Part shown: in pieces, positions 42,086 through 55,050 of the stretch
Position numbering within the stretch: the stretch's first letter is position 1
Layout of the letters: every line of letters starts with the position of its first letter
Source of the DNA: Saitoella complicata NRRL Y-17804
Lineage: Eukaryota; Ascomycota; Saitoellomycetes; Saitoellales; Saitoellaceae
Assembly (NCBI RefSeq): GCF_001661265.1
Contig: NW_017567002.1
Span: 310,001 to 374,000, forward strand
Direction of reading: 5' to 3'
DNA: 64,000 bases
Position numbers and translations under genes: made by a program
The notes under the pieces: generated by a model
What the model saw: only the letters and a program-made list of their open reading frames with translations
Databases searched by the model: none
Told to the model about the DNA's origin: nothing

Positions 42086-45000
42086 ATGGCAATGGCCGAC
42101 GACGAAGTTAATTCTTCGCTAAACGGCAAGCCCGACTTCGATTGGGAGGATTTTGGCCGTGATCTGCGGAGATCGCAGCCTGCGGTCAGGATCGCTGCCA
42201 TTACACATAAGTTAATACCCTTTATTAAGAGTGAAGGTGCGTTCATTGGGGAGAAAGAACTTTTGAGGATTCGCTGACAAGAAGTGCGTAGATTTCACGG
42301 CTCAAGATTTAGTTCTTTCATTGAAGTCGCTCTTCGGAACTTACCCATCATACGTCGACAAAGGATCGAGAAGCGCCGTTACCCGTGCCTTCGCCGCCCT
42401 CAATGAACGCAACTCGGCAGTTTTTTTTACCAAGATCATCCCAGCTATCAAGAAAGAGTCAGCGAAGGCCTCTACCGGAGCAATCGCCGCCTCAAACGCT
42501 TTCGCCCTACTCGAATGGATCAACGACCTGATCGTGTTGGCGTCCACGTCAGAGGAAGCCTTCAGCAAGGTTTCTGGAGATGCTATCATTGCGCAGGCGA
42601 CGTTGTTGGAAGCGTGTATGTCGTACGAGAGCAAGGAGGGTATTAGGAAGGGCGCCCTACAGAGTACGAGGGCTGCGATGCGGGCGTTGTTCAGATTACC
42701 GGAAGGACGTGGCGCGCAGATTGTCCAGCAGTACGTCGAGACTCTTGTCGCTGGAGGTAACCCAACGAATGCTGTTGCGCTCGGTGTTGTCGCTGGCGTT
42801 GCGTCGCACCTTACTGTCACCAGTGCGCCGAAGGAGAAGGTCGAGGAGCTGAATGGACAGTACTACACCTACTTCACCAAGGTTCTCTTGGCGTCCAAGA
42901 CACATGTACCAAGACATATCGCCGAGGGTCTCGGTGATTTCTTCAAGGGGTTTACCACCAGTGAAGACTTCGTGGGACAGCTCGCGACTCCGTTGAAGAA
43001 CTCTCTTCTTCGTGCACCGGATATGGTTCTCAACAGCCTTGCCGGACCAGTATTCACCTCCTTGCGAGAGTCTATCGACCCATCCGAGGCCCTTAACACT
43101 GCCCTTCTCACTCCGATCCTGAACGGTTTGAAGAGCTCTAACACCAGCACGCGTGAAGGTGCGCTCAAGACTCTTCAGGCCGTCCTTCCTCTCTGCAAGA
43201 ACGAAGAAGGTGCAGCCAAGGTCGCAGCCTCCATCGCTGAGAACTTGAAGCCTGGGAAGCTCGCGTCTGCCGAACACCGCACTACCTACGCTCGCAGCTT
43301 GTCTTTCCTTCCACCCTCCATTTCTCTCGCCAAGACTGTACCATCATCTCTACTCGCCGGTATCGCAAAGGAGGCTAACGAGCAGGCGCTCGTTGCTGAG
43401 GTGAAGGCTGCTATGGGATGTGTCTCTTGGGGATTGAAGAACGGTGTGGCTGTCGAGAATGATGTCGCCGCTGCCGTCGTCAAGGGCTTCGCCGACAAGA
43501 AGGGAGCCGTCAAGAGCGTTTGGTTGTCCACTACTGCTGCTGCACTGTGGGATGCCGGTGTCTCTCCCTCAGCGGAGGTCCTGGAGTTCGCTCGCGCTGT
43601 TGCGAAGCCTTTGCTCGATGCTGGGAGGGCTGCGTCTGCTGACGCATTGAAGGCGGTTCAGGACGGTGGCGTTGTTGCTGCTTATGCTGGTACCGCCGTC
43701 GGTCTTGGAAGGTTTGCGCAATGGAAGGAGCTTGAGGTTGACACTGCGGGTATTGCTGCGGCTGCTTTGACTTTGTCTCCTAAACCCTCATATCTTTTGT
43801 ACGACCGTGTGTTTACCAAGCTCGCGTCTCCCGAGGACCATACCTGGTTTGCGAGAGCCTTGCAGACCGTCGCAGAACATGCGTCGGAGAAGCAGTTCAA
43901 GGCAGCCGGTGCCGCTTGGTCTCAGTCCATGATCTACGCCATCACTGCTCCGTCTGTGTCCCACGAGGTTAAGGCGATCGCGCAGGAGTCTCTGAAGGCA
44001 TGCTACTTGGCCCGTCCCGCGCTCGTTTCTGCAGAAATCGCTTCGGGAGTCTGGTCATGGCTCGTGCAGCTCGACGAGGCTCGCAAGGAGGGACCCGCTG
44101 CCTCTGCAGGTGTGCAGTCCTTGAACAACCTCCACAGCGTTCTCATCTCAATCTGCCCTAACACCGACGCCGCTGTCGATCAGGAAATTTTGCAGCAGCA
44201 GATGGTTGACCTCGCGGTTGTTGCGCATCACCCTCTGCTCAAGGTCGGCAAGAGGAACTTGTGGATTGAGTTGTGCTTGAGGGTAGGTGTTGATCCTGGT
44301 GTGTTGGTGGCTACCAGGGCAGAGGAATTGGTTCTTACTGTCGAGGTCGTTCTTAGCCAAAACAGCCCTGACAACGCTGCTCGTGCCGCTGCTTTGCGCA
44401 CGGTCGAGACCCTTGGTTTCGTTACCCCTGACGCATCTTTGCCATTGTTGATCGAGGCATTCAAGCGTGACTTGCAACCCGAATCTTATAGATGGATCGG
44501 CGTTGACGAGGCAGGAATTTGGAGCACCAAGGAGGGATCCCTCTTCGTGGATGTTCTCGACAAGTCGAAGAAGGAAATCAACAAGGGTAACACCAAGGAC
44601 TACGAGACTGCCAAGTGGGAAGCTGAGCTCCGTGCTCAGATTGCGCAAAAGAAGACTGAGAAGAAGCTCACCAAGGAGGAGCAGATACTCGTTAACCAGC
44701 AGTTGGCGAAGGAGAAGGAGATTCGTGCCAAGGTGCAAGACGTATATGTGACTGTTCGTCGTGGATTGGGTATTATCAAGACTCTTGCATCCAGCAAGAT
44801 TGTTGGCGCAGCAGCTTGGATGGGTTCTGCCATCGAATCATTGCTTGGACCTGCCTTGCAGCAGGTTGGACTCATCGTTGGTGACGAAGCTGTCCTGACA
44901 TACTTGGAGTGTTCCGAGCAGGCGACCGGCCGTCTCGGTACTACAGCCAAATTCGTTGGTGTTGCTACCCTTCGTGCTATGGGAGTACCCTATATCCCGG

Positions 45001-48000
45001 CCGAGCTCCGTGAAGAGCTTTTGAAGGACCTCGCTACTCGTGTGCTCTTCCGCTTGCGCTTTGCCGGTGAGCAGCGCCCCTTTGACGACGTTACTCTGAC
45101 TTACGCCCTGCCGTTGATCATCGCAACCATCAACAACGGCGGTACGGGAACTACGGCTCAGGAAGAGGTTGAGGAGCAGATCCTCCTTGCCGTGGAGACT
45201 ATCACCACGCACGCGGAAAACTTCAAGAACGCCTCTTTGCCTCGCCAAAACGTCATTGATGCGTTGCTGTCGATCCTCAAGAACCAGCCCGCTCACTACA
45301 ATGCTGCGAAGGCCTGTCTTGCCGAGATCTGCCAGGGTCTTGCTGAGAACATCTCGAGCGCTGAGCGTGATGCGCTTTTGCGTGGTGCTTCGTCATCGGA
45401 GGTTTCTGTTCGCACCGCTGTCCTCCAGGCTCTTAAGCCCCTGGACCTCACTACCATCGACTTCAGTGAGGAGTTGTGGATGGCTTGCCACGATGAGACT
45501 GAGGCTAATGCCCAGATCGCCATCGAGCTCTGGAACGAGAACGCAATGGAGGTTAACGAGGAGTCGCCCGCCGCTCTCCTCAAGCATGTCGTTTCTGACA
45601 ACGCATATGCTCGTCGTGCAGCGGCTTTTGCTCTTGCTGAGGCATCCGAGCATTTCCCTGCTACTGTCAGTGAGACCGTCACTTCCTTGCAGACTTTGTA
45701 CCGAGAGAAAGCCAAGCCTTTGGTACCTGTTTACGATGAGTACGGTATGATCAAGCCTGCATCCTTGAACCAGAAGGACCCATGGGAGGCACGTGTTGGT
45801 GTGGCATTGGCTCTCAAGAACCTTGCTCCTCTTTTCACTGCTCAAGATCTTCGAGCTCTCGTCAGCTTCTTGGTTGAAGATGAAGCCCTTGGAGATCGTC
45901 ATGCATCCGTTCGCCAGGCCATGCTTGAGGCCGGTATCGCCGTTATCTCCATCCACGGCAAGGCACAGGTCGAGGAGTTATTGCCTCAATTCGAGAAGTA
46001 CTTGTCAGGTTCCTCTGCTAATGAGACTCAAGACCTGGTCCGCGAATCTTGCGTCATCTTGTTCGGAGCCGCTGCTCGCCATCTTGAATCAACTGACAAG
46101 CGTATCCCCAACGTTGTCACTCAGTTGTTGGAAACCTTGAAGACTCCCTCCGAGGCTGTTCAGACCGCTGTTGCTGACTGTTTGCCTCCTCTTGTTAAGT
46201 CTATTGAGAAGGAGGTTCCCAAGCTCATCGACAGTTCGCTTGCACAGCTTTTCGAGGGTGAGAAGTACGCCGAGAGGCGTGGTGCTGCGTACGGTTTGGC
46301 AGGTGTTGTCAAGGGTCGCGGTATTGCTATTTTGCGCGACAGCCAGTTGATGTCTGCTTTGCGTGAAGCATTCGAGGATCGCAAGGAGTCCAAGAGGCGT
46401 CAAGGTGCAGTCTTCGCTATTGAAACCATGTCTCTCATCCTTGGCAAGTTCTTTGAACCTTACGTGATTCAGACCTTGCCATCACTCTTGGGAACTTTCG
46501 GTGACAGCGTTGCCGATGTTCGAGAGGCCACCCAGGATGCCGCAAGGGTCATCATGGGTAGAATCAGTGGACACTGTGTTAAGCTCATCTTGCCTTCCCT
46601 GTTGTCCGGTCTTGATGACACTCAGTGGAGATCCAAGAAGGGTTGTATCGAAATGTTGGGTGCTATGGCCTACTGTGCGCCTAGGCAGCTTTCTATCTCT
46701 TTGCCTACTATCGTCCCGCGCTTGACCGAAGTCATGACTGACAGTCATGCCCAGGTCAGAAACGCAGCCAACGAAAGTTTGTTGCGTTTCGGAGAGGTTA
46801 TCAACAACCCCGAAATTCAAGAGCTTGTGCCTCTTCTGCTCAAGGCTCTTAGCGACCCTAACAAGTACACCGATGATGCACTCGAGAAGCTCTTGAAGAC
46901 GGCGTTTATCCACTATATCGACGCGCCTTCTTTGGCTTTGCTCATGCCCATCTTGTCTCGTGGTATGAGGGAAAGATCTGCTACAACCAAGATGAAGGCT
47001 GCGCAGATTTTCGGAAACATGGCCAGTCTTACGGACCCCAAGGATTTGGTGCCTTACCTCGAGCAATTCTTGCCTCTTGTCAAGGACGTTCTCGTGGATC
47101 CTGTGCCGGCCACTCGTTCCACTGCCGCCAAGGCTCTTGGTACATTAGTGGAGAAGCTCGGCGAGCACAACTTCCCTTCTCTCCTGTCGGACCTCTTCGT
47201 CATTCTCAAGTCAGAGCACAGTGGTGTGGATCGTCAAGGTGCCGCTCAAGGTCTCTCCGAGATCTTTGCTGGTCTTGGTATGGACCGCCTGGAGGCTGTC
47301 TTGCCGGAAATTCTCATTGGAACGGAGAACACCAAGTCATACGTCAGGGAGGGTTACATGTCTCTCTTGGTCTACCTTCCTGCCACTTTCGGAAACAGAT
47401 TCCAGCCATACCTCGGAAGAACCATTCCTCACATTTTGTCCGGACTTGCGGACGACTCCGACTACGTACGCGAAGCGTCTTTGCGCGCCGGCCGCATGAT
47501 TGTCAACAACTATGCCACTAAGGCTGTCGATCTCTTGTTGCCCGAGCTCGAGCGTGGTCTCTTCTCCGAGAATTGGCGCATTCGTCTCAGTTCCGTGGAA
47601 CTCCTCGGAGACTTGCTCTTTAAGATCACGGGTATCAGCGGCAAGACCGAGCTCGACGAAGGAGAGGAAGAAGAGCACATCGACCACCGTAAGCTCTTGT
47701 CCGAGATTCTCGGTCAGGAACGTCGCGACCGTGTCCTTGCGGCTCTTTACATCATTCGCCAGGATTCTTCTGGTATGGTTCGCAGTGCTTCCGTTGCTGT
47801 TTGGAAGTCATTGGTATCCAACACTCCAAAGGTTGTGAAGGACATCATGCCTGTGATGACTTCGATCATCATTCGCAACCTTGCCAGTTCAGCGTACGAG
47901 CGCAAGAAGGTTTCTGCATCCACCCTTGGAGATATCGTCCGCAAGCTTGGCGATTCCGTTCTCGCACAGCTCTTGCCTGTATTGCTCGAGACCTTGGAGA

Positions 48001-50153
48001 ATGGCGACGGAGAGACCAAACAGGGTGTTTGCGTTGCTCTCTGCGAGATTATGGAGAGCACAAGCGCCGAAACCTTGGAGGACCACGAAGATCTCCTCAT
48101 CGCCGCCGTCCGATCAAGTATCGTCGACCACGACGCCGACGTCCGCGAGCACGCTGCTAGGGCGTTCTCGCTCTTGCAGCAGATTTTGGGTAGCAAGGCT
48201 GTTGACCAGATTCTCCCTAGTCTTCTCAGCTTGCTTCAGTCGGGCGAGAACTCTCAGAATGCGCTTGCTGCTTTGCGTGACCTCATGGAGCTTCGCTCTA
48301 ATGTTATCTTCCCTGTCCTTATTCCTACCTTGATCTCTGTGCCTATCAGTGCTTTCAACGCCCGCGCGTTGGCATCGCTTGCTGAGGTTGCAGGAGCTTC
48401 TTTGACCAAGAGGTTGACCGCCATCATCAATGCCCTCGTGGACTCTCTTGTTTTGGAGAAAGACGAAGACGTTGTTGCTGAGCTTAACTCTGCTTTCGAC
48501 ACCGTCATTCTTGCGATCGACGGTGCTGAGGGTATCAACACCTTGATGGCGTTGATGTTGGGTCTTATCAAGAATGAGATCGCTGCCAAACGTGCTCTTG
48601 CCTGTAACCACATGACACGCTTCTTCGCGGAGACTGAGGCAGACTACTCGAGATACGTGCAAGACTGGATCCGCGTGTTGCTGGTTCTCTTCAACGACCG
48701 CGACCAGGGCGTTGTCAAGGCTGCCAACGAAGCACTCGCTGCTCTCACAAAGGCCGTCAAGAAAGAGGACATGGAAGCACTTGTCGTCCCTGCGCGCAGG
48801 TCTATCCAGGCTGTTGGCTATGCGGGCGCGGACCTCCCTGGATTCTGCTTGCCCAAGGGTATCAACGCTATCCTTCCTATCTTCCTTCAGGGTCTGATGT
48901 TTGGAAACATCGATCAGAGGGAGCAATCTGCGTTGGCGATGGCTGATATCGTTCAGCGGACGAGTGCAGACGCATTGAAGCCCTTCATCACCCAGATTAC
49001 TGGTCTCATGATTCGTTCCATGAGTGAAAAGCTTCCTGGCGCCGTTCGTGCGGCCATTCTGCACACGCTCAATGTGCTCTTAGACAAGGTGCCTGCGCTC
49101 TTGAAGCCCTTCTTGCCTCAGTTGCAGCGTACCTTCGCCAAGTGTCTTGCCGATGTCGACAGTGAGGTTGTCCGTACTAGGGCTGCACAGGCCCTCGGTA
49201 CACTCATCACCCTCCAGACTCGTGTCGACCCGCTTATTGCCGAGCTTGTTGCTGGTGCTCGTACACCCGACGAGGGTGTCCGTCTTGCCATGTTGAAGGC
49301 CATCTACCAAGTCGTCAGCAAGGCTGGTACCGGCATGAGCGAGGTGTCCAAGAAGGCCGTCATGGCATTAGTGGAGGAGGGATTGCAAGATCCTTCGCAG
49401 AAGACGTCTATGCTTTGCGCCAAGCTCTACGGAGCAACCGTCAAGATCTTTTCTCCAGAGGAGGCTGCCGGTTCAATCCGCAACCAGTTGTCAGGCGTGG
49501 GTTTGACGAGGCCGTCTACGCTTTGTCTTAACTCGCTGTTGCTTGAATCACCAGCAGCTGTTACTGCTTCTGGCATGGTCGGCGAGGTTGCTGATATCAT
49601 CGCCCGTGGTATCAAGTCAACGGATGCTGTTGTTTCGGAGAATTCTGTTCTTGCTGCTGGTAAATACTTGCTGCAAGAGGAGATTCCTAAGGAGGCTGAG
49701 CAGATCGAGTCTATGTTAGATACTTTGGCGGCAGCAGTGACCGACTCTGCTTCAGGAAGTACCGACAGCCAGAGATTGTCATTGGTAACAATCACAACCT
49801 TGGCTCGCAAGCACTACGAGATGGTCGAGCCACACGTGCAGAAGCTCGCTCCAGTCATGTTCTCCCAACTACGAACAATGGTCATCCCCGTGAAGCTCGC
49901 CGCTGAGCAAGCATGGATTGCATTGTTTAGAATGGTCGCGGACGGAGAGGAGCACATTGACAAGTACATCGCAACGCTACAGGGTACGGACGCTAGAAGA
50001 ATAGGTGACTACTCAAAGAGAGTAGCAAGCAAGTTGGCGGCGGCTGAGAGGGAAAGAATCGAGGCTGGTGGAGATAGAGCACCCGAGCAAGAAGATTTGG
50101 AGGAGATCATGAGCGTAGGAGGAGTCCAAGGAGCTCAGCATTTTGATGACTGA
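42086..50153 (+). CDS. GCN1: Gcn1, ribosome-associated activator of the eIF2alpha kinase Gcn2
   Basis: Two exons, 42086-42236 and 42292-50153, 2670 aa, practically the 2672 aa of yeast Gcn1. The small first exon (MAMADDEVNSSLNGKPDFDW and onward) joins in frame to DFTAQDLVLSLKSLFGTYPS. The protein is built almost entirely of HEAT repeats, with the eEF3-like stretch in the middle (around residues 1300-1700, for example RRGAAYGLAGVVKGRG and VRNAANESLLRFGEV) and, further on, the region that in yeast binds the RWD domain of Gcn2. Together with Gcn20 it senses stalled or colliding ribosomes and lets uncharged tRNA activate Gcn2 during amino-acid starvation. An 8-kb gene with an uninterrupted 7.9-kb exon shows no sign of decay. 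Confidence 0.96.
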
Positions 50154-50410
50154 TGAGTAAAAAAGTCGGTAGGGTTTACCTACAGTAGACATTATGGTGT
50201 ACGTTATTCTCGCACAGGCATTTTAATATCAAACATTTAGCATTGCATAAAACGACCGAAAATACTCGTAATACTCCAAAGTTCACAAGACAATTGACTA
50301 GAAACACAGGTGTGTACATTGGACTCACTAAACGAATCCGAAACCAACAAAAAGGACTCCCTTCACTTCAAAACCTCCATATCAAAACCCATTTTGGCCG
50401 TTGACACCAA

Positions 50411-50436
50411 CTACAACTGCAACTGCAACTGCAACA
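50411..50436. repeat. CAACTG hexamer repeat in the 3' UTR of the StuA-like gene
   Basis: About four tandem CAACTG-like units lie just downstream of the minus-strand stop codon at 50441. They look like a simple microsatellite, with no coding role in either flanking gene. Confidence 0.5.
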
Positions 50437-50440
50437 ACAT

Positions 50441-52295
50441 CTACTCCTTAACAGTCTTTCGTCTCTTCAAGGCACGCTCGTCGCCGCCCTCGACCTCACC
50501 GTCCTCGTTGACAAAGACGTCGTCCTGTTGGACACGACCATCCTCGAGAGCACCCTCCATCTCATCAGCTTCGCGCTTCTGAGCAATAGGAGCATCAGGC
50601 GGGGTAGATCCCTCATCCTTAGGGTTCTCATGGGCAGCCTCATCAGCAGCAGCGATTAAATCCTTACCCTCAACATCCTCCTCAGCCTCATCAGCCTTCA
50701 AGACCAACTCCTCACCACCGTCGGTGCTACCCTCAGTGGTTGTACGCGTACGGTCACCAGCGACGAGCTGGTAAGGGTTCCTGCACGGTGGGGTCTCACC
50801 AAGCAGAGACAACCCACGACGGTGCTTCTTGACGTCACCACCAGTGGGAGTCTTGACCGGGGTTTCAATACGGCGGGCCATAGCGACAGCGGAGGGAGTA
50901 GCGGTAAGTCCCTTGTCAGCAGCAGAAGCAGAGCCAGGAGTACCAGGGGCGACGGGCTCTTCCTTAGCGACGAGGTCTTCACCGTCGTTGGTAGTGGTAC
51001 GGATCCTCACGCCCGGAGCAGGGGGAGCCATTTCGGTCTTGACCTCCTCCAGAGAATCAGCGTGGCGGAGGGAAGCACTGTATTGCTGAGCCTGCTGAGC
51101 CTGGCCGTACTGGAGGGGGTTCAAAGCACCAGCCTGAGCAGCGGGGGAAGTGCCAGCAGTGGCGGCAGCGACAGCAGCAGCGGTGTCAGCAGCCGGAGTA
51201 GCTGGGGTAGCAGCGAGAGGAGCAGCGGCGGGAGCGACAGGGGTAGCCGCGTGGCCGTTTCCTTGCCAGTAAGCGGCAGCGTCGTTAGCACCCAAGATAG
51301 CAGCGTTAGCAGGCTGGGCAGTGGGTGTAGCAACGGCAGTGCCGGTAGCACCACTGGGGGAAGCAGCGCCGGCCTCAGAGTCGCGGCGCTGGTGGAGCTG
51401 CTGACGTTGCTGGGCAGCGGCCATTACAGCGGCAGTGCGAGCATAGTTGGTGGGGTGGTAAAGGAAGGTCTTGATGTCGTTGACGAAAAGAGGGTAGAGC
51501 AAGTCGGTGATGTGCTCCTTGTTGGCGAACTCGAGAGCGCGCTCGAAAGGGATCCTGGAGGCGCCATTAGTTGTGGATCAACTTTAAAGATGAAAAAGAG
51601 CCTTACCAGACACCCTTGAGGTGCATAGCACCGATCTTCACGACGTGACGGGTCTTCTCGCTCTTCAAGATACCATCACGCTTACCGCGGGACATACCAG
51701 CGACGTTCAACAACTTCGTACCGTTGATCATGTCATTATCCTCACGCCTGGCGACACAAATACCCTTAGCCTCAACCTGGAAGCAGAGGGTACCCTCATC
51801 TTCCCAGAGAGTGGTAGTAACGCGTGGCTTCGCGCCCGGAGGACCAAGCTGACCAGAAGGATCAGGGTGGTAAGGCACCTGGTGACCAGGGGGCTGAAGC
51901 GGGTGGTGCGCAGCGTAAGGGTTGCTGTAGCCGTAGAAGGGAGGGGGGAGAACACCGTAGTGCTGGTTGGGAGGGTAGTGGCTCGCGTGTGGGGGAGCAG
52001 CAGCATACGCGGGGTGAGTACCGGGCAAAGATCCATAGGGAGATGGCTGAGAGTAGTCGTAGTACGCTCCGTGCGCTCCGGGTTGGGGAGCGGCCGCGTA
52101 GCCCGCAGGTGGGTACCCAGGGTAAGGCGATTGCTGAGGCGCGGGCTGCGCGAAAGATGGAGGCTGTCCATCGCTGGTCGCAGCAGGAGTAGCGGCCTGA
52201 CCAGTCGTCACGGCCTGAGCAGTTGCGGAGTAAGCGCTCTCAGCACCCTGGTGGCCGTATGCGTTCTGAGCGGGGGTAGAGGGTTGATCCGACAT
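50441..52295 (-). CDS. stuA: APSES-domain transcription factor, StuA/Efg1 type
   Basis: Two exons on the minus strand, 52295-51607 and 51554-50441, 600 aa. The junction falls inside the APSES domain and rebuilds [20 protein letters not shown]. The domain (about residues 155-265) begins at [10 protein letters not shown] and contains [37 protein letters not shown] and [11 protein letters not shown], closely matching StuA, Asm-1, Phd1/Sok2 and Efg1. The N-terminal 150 residues are Pro/Gln/Tyr-rich ([14 protein letters not shown]), the C-terminal half Ala-rich with an acidic end and a nuclear-localisation-like basic stretch ([10 protein letters not shown]). Such factors bind StREs through a bHLH-like fold and control filamentation, conidiation and cell cycle-linked development in the nucleus. 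The family type points to an ascomycete. Confidence 0.94.
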
Positions 52296-52734
52296 TGTTG
52301 GACGTGTCTGAGTGGCGAAAACGGCGGAAAAGAGTAAGAACGGTCTTTAGACAGTAAGACTTCGCGTACAACACGAGAAGATCGAGGCTATATGCACCTG
52401 GTCAGACGCGTCTTTCTCTCGCTTTGGCTTGGGGAATCTGGGGCGTACTGGTCAGGAGACAGACACGGAGCGGCGGGGTGGCGGCGGGAGGAAGTGTATG
52501 CGGCGAGAGAAGAAGGCAAACAGTGGTTCCCGGTTGCTTGCTACAGGCTTTGCTCGTCCTGGTCGCTCGTCTATCCTTCGTACGGGCTGTGGGTCGCTGC
52601 AGGCTGGAAGTAGGTCCAGCAGATTTGCTCGGGGTGGGGGACGGCTCGAATGCGTTGTTCCGCAGCAAACCACAGCCAGGAACGGGAATCCCCTCCTCTC
52701 CGCGGACTGCTGATTATATACATTGAGGTTCCAT
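52296..52734. promoter_or_regulatory. Upstream region of the StuA-like gene
   Basis: 439 bp between the start of the StuA-like gene and the stop of the next minus-strand gene. It is purine/pyrimidine-mixed, without TATA or repeat. Because such regulators often have long leaders in fungi, transcription may start farther upstream. Confidence 0.4.
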
Positions 52735-53952
52735 CTACTTTGCCATGTTCTTTGCTAAGGCCAAAGCCGCCACTACGGGGCCACTGATGACCGGCGTGAC
52801 AATATAACTCCACGTCAGCATCCTCGCCACCCTCCCCTCCTCCGCCGCTCCAACACCACTCATCTCTACCACGGCCGCAAGCGTGATCGCGGGCGGCCCA
52901 ACTGGTCCAATCGCCAGGATGAAGTTGAGCATGAGGTCCGATGTCCAGTAGCCGTGGAGGAAGTAGACCGCGGTGAGGGAGAGTGCCGGGATGATGAGGA
53001 ACCGAATCGCGAAGAGGTAGATGAGTGCGAAGGTTGGGACCGAGGCGCCTCTTTTGGATTGGAGTTTCGAGCCGAGTGTGAACATTTGGAGAGCGGTATA
53101 GAGACCACCGAGCTTGTCGATGGATTGCGTCAAGGATGGGTTAAGCGCTCCATCGTCGGAGAAGAAAAGCTTGTGAAGAACCGGGATGCAGCCAATGAAG
53201 ACAGCGATAAGACCACCAACAAGAGGCGGATTCATCGAAGCCTTAACCTTCTGGAAGATCGTCATCGCATCCTTCTTGACCCTTGTTGACGCCTCCATAC
53301 TGCGATCACTATCGTGACTCTTGCGCGAAATGTCCGAGTTACTCCTTCCCCGTCCATTCAATAACGGCTGCCTATCATCATCGTTATCCCTACCGTTCCC
53401 ACCCTCGGCCTCTTCATCCCTCTCCTGATCCTCCTCCTCCCCCTTCTCAATCAACATTGGCCCAAACGCAAACCGCATAATGTTGTTAACGAGGGCATTC
53501 ACCAAAATATACGATTTGCCCTTAGCGAGTGCATCACTGACACTCCCACCCCCCGCAAGCGGCTCCAACGTCCCCGTCTTCTCCAACGATTCCAAGAGCA
53601 AGAGCGGCAACGACGTAACATTGTTAAACACAGCCGCAGCCATAATCCATCCCGGCATCCCAAAGAACTTATGCCCAACCCAGCCCAACAACAAGCTAAC
53701 CGCCATGAATGCCGGAGCACCGAGTACGAGAGGCCAGTATTCGATCAACTTTGACACGGATACTTGAGGTCCGATTTGGGTGAAGAGGAGGGCAGGGAGG
53801 AAGACGTGGACGCCGAGGTAAGACATATTCCTCTCCCCCTCCTCTGAGATCAAGGAATAACGTCGAGAGATATACCCGTAAAGAAGGACGAGCAACACAG
53901 AAAACGAAGCCTGTGCGGCCGCGATCGTTGTTTCGAAGATATAGCCCATCAT
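52735..53952 (-). CDS. PIN-like/auxin efflux carrier-family membrane protein
   Basis: Single exon, 405 aa. About five hydrophobic segments lie in residues 8-165 (IAAAQASFSVLLVLLYGYIS, then LGVHVFLPALLFTQIG and VFNNVTSLPLLLLES), followed by a charged loop (about 165-245, EEEDQERDEEAEG) and five more segments to the C-terminus (KASMNPPLVGGLIAVFIGC, FILAIGPVGPPAITLAAVVE). This is the membrane-transport (Mem_trans) topology shared by plant PIN/PILS carriers and fungal homologues. The NNVTSLP and GPPAITL segments are the conserved crossover regions. The fungal substrate is unknown, and location may be the ER or plasma membrane. Confidence 0.85.
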   Translation of the reverse strand: MMGYIFETTIAAAQASFSVLLVLLYGYISRRYSLISEEGERNMSYLGVHVFLPALLFTQIGPQVSVSKLIEYWPLVLGAPAFMAVSLLLGWVGHKFFGMPGWIMAAAVFNNVTSLPLLLLESLEKTGTLEPLAGGGSVSDALAKGKSYILVNALVNNIMRFAFGPMLIEKGEEEDQERDEEAEGGNGRDNDDDRQPLLNGRGRSNSDISRKSHDSDRSMEASTRVKKDAMTIFQKVKASMNPPLVGGLIAVFIGCIPVLHKLFFSDDGALNPSLTQSIDKLGGLYTALQMFTLGSKLQSKRGASVPTFALIYLFAIRFLIIPALSLTAVYFLHGYWTSDLMLNFILAIGPVGPPAITLAAVVEMSGVGAAEEGRVARMLTWSYIVTPVISGPVVAALALAKNMAK

Positions 53953-54510
53953 CCTGCTTGTAGTGAAGAGCGAAGGACTGACGGATCAAGGGCCTTTTTG
54001 GGGGTCTTGGAGTGTGCTGCAGTTTCGAGGCGGTGTTGCGGATTTAAGGTTGGGTGATGCGCGGCCACTCACGTCACAAATTTGCAGCGCATGAAACGAT
54101 CGAGGATTGTGAATGCCGATTGTCCGTGGTGAAGCAGTTGAACTTCGAGACTCTTGATCAGTTGCAAGGGAAATGATCTCAAACTCGTCAATGGCGAGGT
54201 GATGTCTTTCATATGAAGGACCGCGGAGTGATAAGGATGCTCATTAGCGCTATGCCGTGGGGATCATCTATCGATCGCGATAAGATACAGCCCATTAAGC
54301 GTCACTTCAAAGAACGGTGAGGAGAGACGGAAGATATTCGCAGAAAGAAGAATGTATTATCAAAGTACAAGAAAACCCAGTCGTAGCTGGTCAAGAAAAA
54401 CGCGTGTGTCCAGCACAATTAACGCGGTATATCCATCCCCTTTCGCTCCTCCCAATCCATATCCTCCATTTTCTCATTCCCCCTCCTTCACAGTAGAATG
54501 TCTGTGCTGC
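53953..54510. other. Spacer between the PIN-like and Ccg-6-like genes
   Basis: 558 bp with the PIN-like promoter and the 3' UTR of the wall-protein gene. The half near 54380-54510 is pyrimidine-rich on the plus strand. No gene is seen. Confidence 0.35.
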
Positions 54511-55050
54511 TCACATCAACATAGCAACAGCACCAGCCAACCCAACAACAGCAGCCATACCAGCACCGACGCTGGTCCTTCCAGCAGCACCAGTAAACAC
54601 CGCCGGGCTGGCAGTAGCCTTCACGGTAACATTGCTGCTCGAGGTACCATTGCTCGCACTCACACCCGTAGCAACCGTAGCCGCAGCCGCAACAGCAGCC
54701 CCAGTAGCAGATGAAGCCGCACACGAAGTCGGGCAAACGGTGACGGTGGAGGTGGTCAACACCTTCGTCCGGGTACACGGGCAATCGGTAACAGTCAACA
54801 TCGTCGCGGACAAAATCGTGTAAGTCTGGAATCCCTCGACCAGAAGCGTTGGGGAGGGGATGTAGGTCGTGTAAGACTTGACGACTTCGGTGGTGGTGGA
54901 GAGAGTGGCCTGGACGGAGGCAGCACCCGCGGGGGAGGAAGCAGCGAGAGGGGTGGTAGCGGCACCGGTGGAGTTGGAGTAGGGTCCGTTTTGGGCGGAG
55001 ACGGCAGCGGCGAGGGCCATGATGGTAGAGATGATTCCGAAGGTCTTCAT
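54511..55050 (-). CDS. GPI-anchored cell wall protein, Ccg-6-like
   Basis: Single exon, 179 aa. A signal peptide (MKTFGIISTIMALAAAVSAQ) is followed by a Ser/Thr/Ala-rich mature part. A central Cys motif, TVTDCPCTRTK and TVTVCPTSC, resembles the fungal clock-controlled Ccg-6 group. The C-terminus has a small-residue site and a hydrophobic tail (AAVVGLAGAVAMLM), typical for GPI attachment. It should be a structural wall or surface protein. The intergenic leader of more than 600 bp upstream fits a highly regulated gene. Confidence 0.75.
   Translation of the reverse strand: MKTFGIISTIMALAAAVSAQNGPYSNSTGAATTPLAASSPAGAASVQATLSTTTEVVKSYTTYIPSPTLLVEGFQTYTILSATMLTVTDCPCTRTKVLTTSTVTVCPTSCAASSATGAAVAAAATVATGVSASNGTSSSNVTVKATASPAVFTGAAGRTSVGAGMAAVVGLAGAVAMLM

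Noticed and set aside
48114-49064. Long minus-strand frames inside GCN1 (also at 44148-44738 and 46482-47066)
   Set aside because: They lie wholly within a well-supported coding exon, have no recognisable domains and vary with codon bias; they are shadows of the GCN1 frame.
50822-52337. Plus-strand frames of 240-265 codons opposite the StuA-like gene, Ser/Gly- and Arg/Val-rich
   Set aside because: The opposite strand encodes a complete APSES factor with a verified splice junction; the plus-strand frames are low-complexity complements.
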